NCBI RefSeq assembly: GCF_028736035.1
Contig: NZ_CP117866.1
Coordinates: 9,341,001-9,405,000 of the forward strand
Origin: Streptomyces sp. T12
GTDB taxonomy: Bacteria > Actinomycetota > Actinomycetes > Streptomycetales > Streptomycetaceae
Direction of reading: 5' to 3'
DNA length: 64,000 nucleotides
In this document: positions 58,768 through 64,000 of the stretch, piece by piece
Layout of the letters: each line of letters starts with the position of its first letter
How positions within the stretch are numbered: position 1 is the stretch's first letter
Translations under genes and position numbers: made by a program
Notes under the pieces: generated by a model
What the model was told of the DNA's origin: nothing
Databases searched by the model: none
Seen by the model: only the letters and a program-made list of their open reading frames with translations

Positions 58768-58797
58768 CATCAGTTGTGTCACGTCGATGGGGGCTGG

Positions 58798-59934
58798 ATG
58801 ACAAAGGCAACGACGCCGGGGCACGGCCCGCTCACCGGCGTGCGCGTGGTCGAGCTGGCCGGGATCGGGCCCGGCCCGTTCGCCGCCATGCTCCTCGCCG
58901 ACCTGGGCGCCGACGTGGTCCGCGTGGACCGGCCCGGCGGCACGGGCCTCGCCATCGACACCGAGTACGACATCACCAACCGCAACAAGCGCTCGGTGAT
59001 CGTCGACCTGAAGTCCCCCGACGGCCCCGCCCGCGTCCTCGACCTCGCCGCCCGCGCCGACATCCTCATCGAGGGCAACCGCCCCGGCGTCGCCGAGCGC
59101 CTCGGTGTCGGCCCCGAGGCCTGCCACGCCCGCAACCCGGCGCTCGTCTACGGCCGCATGACCGGCTGGGGCCAGGAGGGGCCGCTCGCCCACCGTGCCG
59201 GGCACGACATCGCGTACATCGCGCTCACCGGCACCCTCGGCATGATCGGCAGCCCCGACGAACCACCGGCCGTCCCCGCCAACCTGGTCGGCGACTACGC
59301 GGGCGGCTCCCTCTACCTCGTCGTCGGCGTCCTGGCCGCCCTCCACCACGCGCGCGCGACCGGCACCGGCCAGGTCGTCGACGCCGCCATCGTGGACGGC
59401 ACCTCCCACCTCGCCGCGATGATCCACGGCATGCTCGCCGCAGGCGGCTGGCAGGACCGGCGCGGCGCCAACCTCCTGGACGGCGGCTGCCCCTACTACG
59501 GCACCTACGAGACGGCCGACGGGAAGCACATGGCGGTCGGCGCCCTGGAACCCCAGTTCTACGCAGAGTTCCTGGAGCTGCTCGGCCTCACGGACTTCGC
59601 CTCCGCCCGCAAGGACTGGTCCCGCTGGGGCGAACTGCGCGAGGCGGTCGCGGCCCGCTTCAAGTCCCGTACGAGGGACGAGTGGACGGCCGTCTTCGAG
59701 GGCTCCGACGCCTGTGTGGAGCCCGTCCTGTCCCTGCGCGAGGCCCCGCACCACCCCCACCTCGCCGCCCGCGGCACCTTCACCGACCACGGCGGCATCA
59801 CCCAGCCGGCCCCGGCACCCCGCTTCTCCGCGACCCCCACCACCGTCCGCACGGGCCCCGCGCAACCGGGCGCCGACACCGCGGAGGTGGCCCGCGACTG
59901 GGACGTACCCGAACTGACGAAGGGCCTCGAATGA
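58798..59934 (+). CDS. CaiB/BaiF-family alpha-methylacyl-CoA racemase / CoA-transferase
   Basis: A 378-residue family III protein. [25 protein letters not shown] is the N-terminal block, and [27 protein letters not shown] with its His-Asp contains the expected racemase active residues (His at about 126, Asp at about 156 in relatives). [27 protein letters not shown] further favours the alpha-methylacyl-CoA racemase side, which lets branched acids enter beta-oxidation. It overlaps the acyl-CoA dehydrogenase gene by 4 bp and heads the operon. Confidence 0.88.
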   Translation: MTKATTPGHGPLTGVRVVELAGIGPGPFAAMLLADLGADVVRVDRPGGTGLAIDTEYDITNRNKRSVIVDLKSPDGPARVLDLAARADILIEGNRPGVAERLGVGPEACHARNPALVYGRMTGWGQEGPLAHRAGHDIAYIALTGTLGMIGSPDEPPAVPANLVGDYAGGSLYLVVGVLAALHHARATGTGQVVDAAIVDGTSHLAAMIHGMLAAGGWQDRRGANLLDGGCPYYGTYETADGKHMAVGALEPQFYAEFLELLGLTDFASARKDWSRWGELREAVAARFKSRTRDEWTAVFEGSDACVEPVLSLREAPHHPHLAARGTFTDHGGITQPAPAPRFSATPTTVRTGPAQPGADTAEVARDWDVPELTKGLE

Positions 59935-61073
59935 AGCGGCGGATCTTCGCTCCCGAGCACGACGCGTTCCGCGCGACCGTGCGTGCCTTCCTGGCCAGGG
60001 AGGTGCTGCCGCACTACGAGCAGTGGGAGAAGGACGGCATCGTCTCCCGCGACGCCTGGCGCGCGGCCGGAAAGCAGGGCCTGCTCGGATTCGCCGTCCC
60101 CGAGGAGTACGGAGGCGGCGGCACCCCCGACTTCCGCTACAGCGCCGTACTCGCCGAGGAGTTCACCCGCGCGGGCGCGCCCGGAATCGCCCTCGGCCTG
60201 CACAACGACATCATCGGCCCCTACCTCACCTCGCTCGCCACCGAGGAGCAGAAGCGGCGCTGGCTGCCCGGCTTCTGCGACGGCTCGCTGATCACGGCCA
60301 TCGCCATGACCGAGCCCGGCGCCGGCTCCGACCTCCAGGGCATCCGCACCCACGCCGAGGACCGCGGCGACCACTGGGTGCTGAACGGGTCCAAGACGTT
60401 CATCTCCAACGGCATCCTCGCCGACCTGGTCGTCGTCGTCGCGAAGACGACCCCCGAGGGCGGCGCGCGCGGACTGTCGCTGCTCGTCGTCGAGCGCGGC
60501 ATGGACGGCTTCGAGCGCGGCCGCAACCTCGACAAGATCGGCCAGAAGGCGCAGGACACGGCCGAGCTGTTCTTCCACGACGTGCGCGTGCCCAAGGAGA
60601 ACCTCCTCGGCGAGCTCAACGGCGCCTTCGTCCACCTGATGACGAACCTCGCCCAGGAGCGCCTGAGCATCGCGGTCTCCGCGATCGCCGCCGCCGAGCA
60701 CCTGCTGGAGATCACCACCGAGTACGTCAAGGAGCGCGAGGCCTTCGGCCGGCCGCTCGCCACCAAGCAGCACATCCGCTTCGAGATAGCCGAGATGGCC
60801 ACCGAGTGCGCCGTCACCCGCACCTTCCTCGACCGCTGCATAGAGGACCACGACAGCGGCGAGCTCGACGCCGTGCACGCCTCCATGGCCAAGTGGTGGG
60901 CGACCGAGCTGCAGAAGCGGGTCACCGACCGCTGTCTCCAACTGCACGGCGGCTACGGCTACATGACCGAGTACCCCATCGCCCGGGCCTTCACGGACGG
61001 CCGCATCCAGACCATCTACGGCGGGACCACCGAGATCATGAAGGAGATCATCGGCCGTTCCCTGCTGGGCTGA
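59931..61073 (+). CDS. acyl-CoA dehydrogenase
   Basis: A 380-residue FAD enzyme that introduces the first double bond in acyl-CoA oxidation. Signatures: [14 protein letters not shown] (FAD/substrate loop), [59 protein letters not shown] and the C-terminal [21 protein letters not shown] rather than YEGT near the end suggests the isovaleryl/long-chain-type placement of the catalytic Glu in an earlier helix. ATG overlaps the preceding stop. Confidence 0.92.
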   Translation: MKRRIFAPEHDAFRATVRAFLAREVLPHYEQWEKDGIVSRDAWRAAGKQGLLGFAVPEEYGGGGTPDFRYSAVLAEEFTRAGAPGIALGLHNDIIGPYLTSLATEEQKRRWLPGFCDGSLITAIAMTEPGAGSDLQGIRTHAEDRGDHWVLNGSKTFISNGILADLVVVVAKTTPEGGARGLSLLVVERGMDGFERGRNLDKIGQKAQDTAELFFHDVRVPKENLLGELNGAFVHLMTNLAQERLSIAVSAIAAAEHLLEITTEYVKEREAFGRPLATKQHIRFEIAEMATECAVTRTFLDRCIEDHDSGELDAVHASMAKWWATELQKRVTDRCLQLHGGYGYMTEYPIARAFTDGRIQTIYGGTTEIMKEIIGRSLLG

Positions 61074-61096
61074 CCCTCACCCCGAAAGGCTTACCA

Positions 61097-62311
<1,215 letters not shown>

Positions 62312-62372
62312 TTTCCCAGCGGAATCGGCGGCACACCAAGAGACTTCAACGGCTTCTACGGAGACCCCCGTC

Positions 62373-64000
62373 ATGACACAGAGCACCACCATCCGCTGGG
62401 AACAGGACCGTACCGGCGTCGTCACCCTCGTCCTCGACGACCCCAACCAGTCCGCGAACACCATGAACCAGGCGTTCCGCGACTCGCTCGCGGTGATCAC
62501 CGACCGCCTGGAGGCCGAGAAGGACACCATCCGCGGTGTCATCATCACCTCCGCCAAGAAGACCTTCTTCGCCGGCGGCGACCTGCGCGACCTGATCCGG
62601 GTCACCCCCGAGACCGCGCAGGACCTCTTCGACGGCGGCATGGAGATCAAGCGCCACCTGCGGCGCATCGAGACCCTGGGCAAGCCGGTCGTCGCCGCGA
62701 TGAACGGTGCGGCCCTGGGCGGCGGTTACGAGATCGCGCTCGCCTGCCACCACCGCATCGCCCTCGACGCGCCCGGCTCCAAGATCGGCTGCCCCGAGGT
62801 CACCCTCGGCCTGCTGCCGGGCGGTGGCGGCGTCGCACGCACCGTCCGCCTCCTCGGCATCGCCGACGCGCTGCTGAAGGTCCTGCTCCAGGGCACCCAG
62901 TACAACCCGCAGCGCGCCCTGCAGAACGGCCTGATCGACGACGTGGCCGCCACCCAGGAGGAACTGCTCGCCAAGGCCCGCGCCTTCATCGAGGCCAACC
63001 CCGAATCACAGCAGCCCTGGGACAAGCCGGGCTACAGGATCCCCGGCGGTACGCCCGCCAACCCCAAGTTCGCGGCGAACCTGCCCGCCTTCCCGGCCAA
63101 CCTGCGCAAGCAGACGAACGGCGCCCCCTACCCGGCCCCACGCAACATCCTCGCGGCCGCCGTCGAGGGCTCGCAGGTCGACTTCGAGACGGCACAGGTC
63201 ATCGAGGCCCGCTACTTCGTGGAGCTGGCGGCGGGCCAGACGTCCAAGAACATGATCCAGGCGTTCTTCTTCGACCTCCAGGCCGTCAACTCCGGCGCCA
63301 ACCGCCCCAAGGGCGTCGAGCCGCGCCAGGTCCGCAAGGTCGCCGTCCTGGGGGCCGGGATGATGGGTGCGGGCATCGCCTACTCGTGCGCCCGCGCCGG
63401 CATCGAGGTGGTCCTGAAGGACGTGTCGCTCGAAGCCGCGGTCAAGGGCAAGGCCTACTCGGAGAAGCTGTGCGCGAAGGCGGTCTCCAGGGGCCGTACG
63501 GCGCAGGAGAAGGCCGACGCGCTGCTGGCGCGCATCACGCCGACGGCCGACCCCCAGGGCGTGGCCGGCTGTGACGCGGTCATCGAGGCCGTGTTCGAGA
63601 ACCCGGAGCTCAAGCACAAGGTCTTCCAGGAGATCCAGGACATCGTCGCGCCGGACGCGCTGCTGTGCTCCAACACCTCCACGCTGCCGATCACCGCGCT
63701 GGCCGAGGGCGTCGAGCGTCAGGCCGACTTCATCGGACTGCACTTCTTCTCGCCCGTCGACAAGATGCCGCTGGTCGAGATCATCAAGGGCGAGCGTACG
63801 GGGGAGGAGGCGCTGGCCCGCGCCTTCGACCTGGTCCGCCAGATCAACAAGACACCGATCGTCGTCAACGACTCCCGCGGCTTCTTCACCTCCCGCGTCA
63901 TCGGCCACTTCATCAACGAGGGCGTGGCGATGGTCGGCGAGGGCATCGAGCCCGCGTCGGTCGAACAGGCGGCGGCCCAGGCGGGCTACCCCGCCAAGGT
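62373..64000 (+). CDS. fadB: FadB-like enoyl-CoA hydratase/3-hydroxyacyl-CoA dehydrogenase (partial, runs off end)
   Basis: At least 542 codons, open at the window edge. Residues about 15-190 are an enoyl-CoA hydratase domain (SAKKTFFAGGDLRDL, GAALGGGYEIALACHHRIA, GLLPGGGGVARTVRLLG). From about 325 the 3-hydroxyacyl-CoA dehydrogenase begins with VAVLGAGMMGAGIAYSCARAG (NAD), followed by HFFSPVDKMPLVEI and VVNDSRGFFTSRV. It catalyses hydration and oxidation of enoyl-CoA. GGAG precedes the ATG by about 10 bases. The rest of the dehydrogenase domain lies past the window. Confidence 0.93.
   Translation, partial: MTQSTTIRWEQDRTGVVTLVLDDPNQSANTMNQAFRDSLAVITDRLEAEKDTIRGVIITSAKKTFFAGGDLRDLIRVTPETAQDLFDGGMEIKRHLRRIETLGKPVVAAMNGAALGGGYEIALACHHRIALDAPGSKIGCPEVTLGLLPGGGGVARTVRLLGIADALLKVLLQGTQYNPQRALQNGLIDDVAATQEELLAKARAFIEANPESQQPWDKPGYRIPGGTPANPKFAANLPAFPANLRKQTNGAPYPAPRNILAAAVEGSQVDFETAQVIEARYFVELAAGQTSKNMIQAFFFDLQAVNSGANRPKGVEPRQVRKVAVLGAGMMGAGIAYSCARAGIEVVLKDVSLEAAVKGKAYSEKLCAKAVSRGRTAQEKADALLARITPTADPQGVAGCDAVIEAVFENPELKHKVFQEIQDIVAPDALLCSNTSTLPITALAEGVERQADFIGLHFFSPVDKMPLVEIIKGERTGEEALARAFDLVRQINKTPIVVNDSRGFFTSRVIGHFINEGVAMVGEGIEPASVEQAAAQAGYPAK

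Overview
The window is very GC-rich, with strong third-position G/C bias, GTG and TTG starts, and many 4-bp stop/start overlaps. It carries typical streptomycete genes: an SsgA-like sporulation protein, a WhiB-like protein, a two-domain small laccase, a pcaIJFHGBL operon with divergent pcaV, and DUF2510 and DUF3048 proteins. It is most likely a chromosomal segment of a Streptomyces species. From memory, the order pca operon, ligase pair, laccase, wbl, desaturase, ABC-F, ssgD, fad genes resembles the S. coelicolor chromosome; this was not checked by alignment. No tRNA, rRNA, CRISPR array, transposase or phage gene was seen.

Layout. 1-5.6 kb: the end of a nonribosomal peptide cluster made of separate pieces (carrier-protein C-terminus, stand-alone adenylation enzyme, adenylation-carrier protein, stand-alone condensation enzyme) with a convergent methyltransferase. 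5.7-19.2 kb: an MHS-type transporter, a Tat-exported phospholipase C, a PAP2-EamA membrane pair divergent from a TetR gene across an array of repeated operators, a DUF2510 protein, anmK coupled to a second MHS transporter, a large LuxR-type ATPase that stops before the usual DNA-binding domain, and an SDR. 19.3-26.4 kb: the complete protocatechuate branch of the beta-ketoadipate pathway with its MarR repressor. 26.4-31 kb: a DUF3048 lipoprotein, a zinc dehydrogenase, and a divergent DNA ligase / LigD-type polymerase pair of the NHEJ type.

31-37.8 kb: a secreted redox cluster. It encodes a ThuA-sugar dehydrogenase fusion, a cupredoxin-Ig-DUF1080 protein and a small laccase, followed by an ornithine cyclodeaminase homologue. 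I suggest these could form an extracellular route that oxidises and cleaves glycosides. 37.9-45.4 kb: a LacI regulator with a palindromic operator, a VOC protein, a WhiB-like protein, an acyl-ACP desaturase behind three tandem operators, DDAH, a decayed UvrA-like gene, an ABC-F protein behind a roughly 220-nt leader with the hallmarks of ribosome-mediated attenuation, and an SsgA-like protein.

45.6-64 kb: a BNR-like secreted propeller, small proteins, endonuclease V, an SDR plus cydAB, a GH15 glucoamylase/trehalase-like enzyme, membrane proteins (GAP and YihY/BrkB), a trans-acting enoyl-reductase-like protein, an MmcQ/YjbR protein, and a fatty-acid beta-oxidation operon (acyl-CoA racemase/transferase, acyl-CoA dehydrogenase, thiolase, FadB-like enzyme running off the end). 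Several gene remnants lie between intact genes, at about 40.3, 42.8, 52.1 and 56.5 kb.
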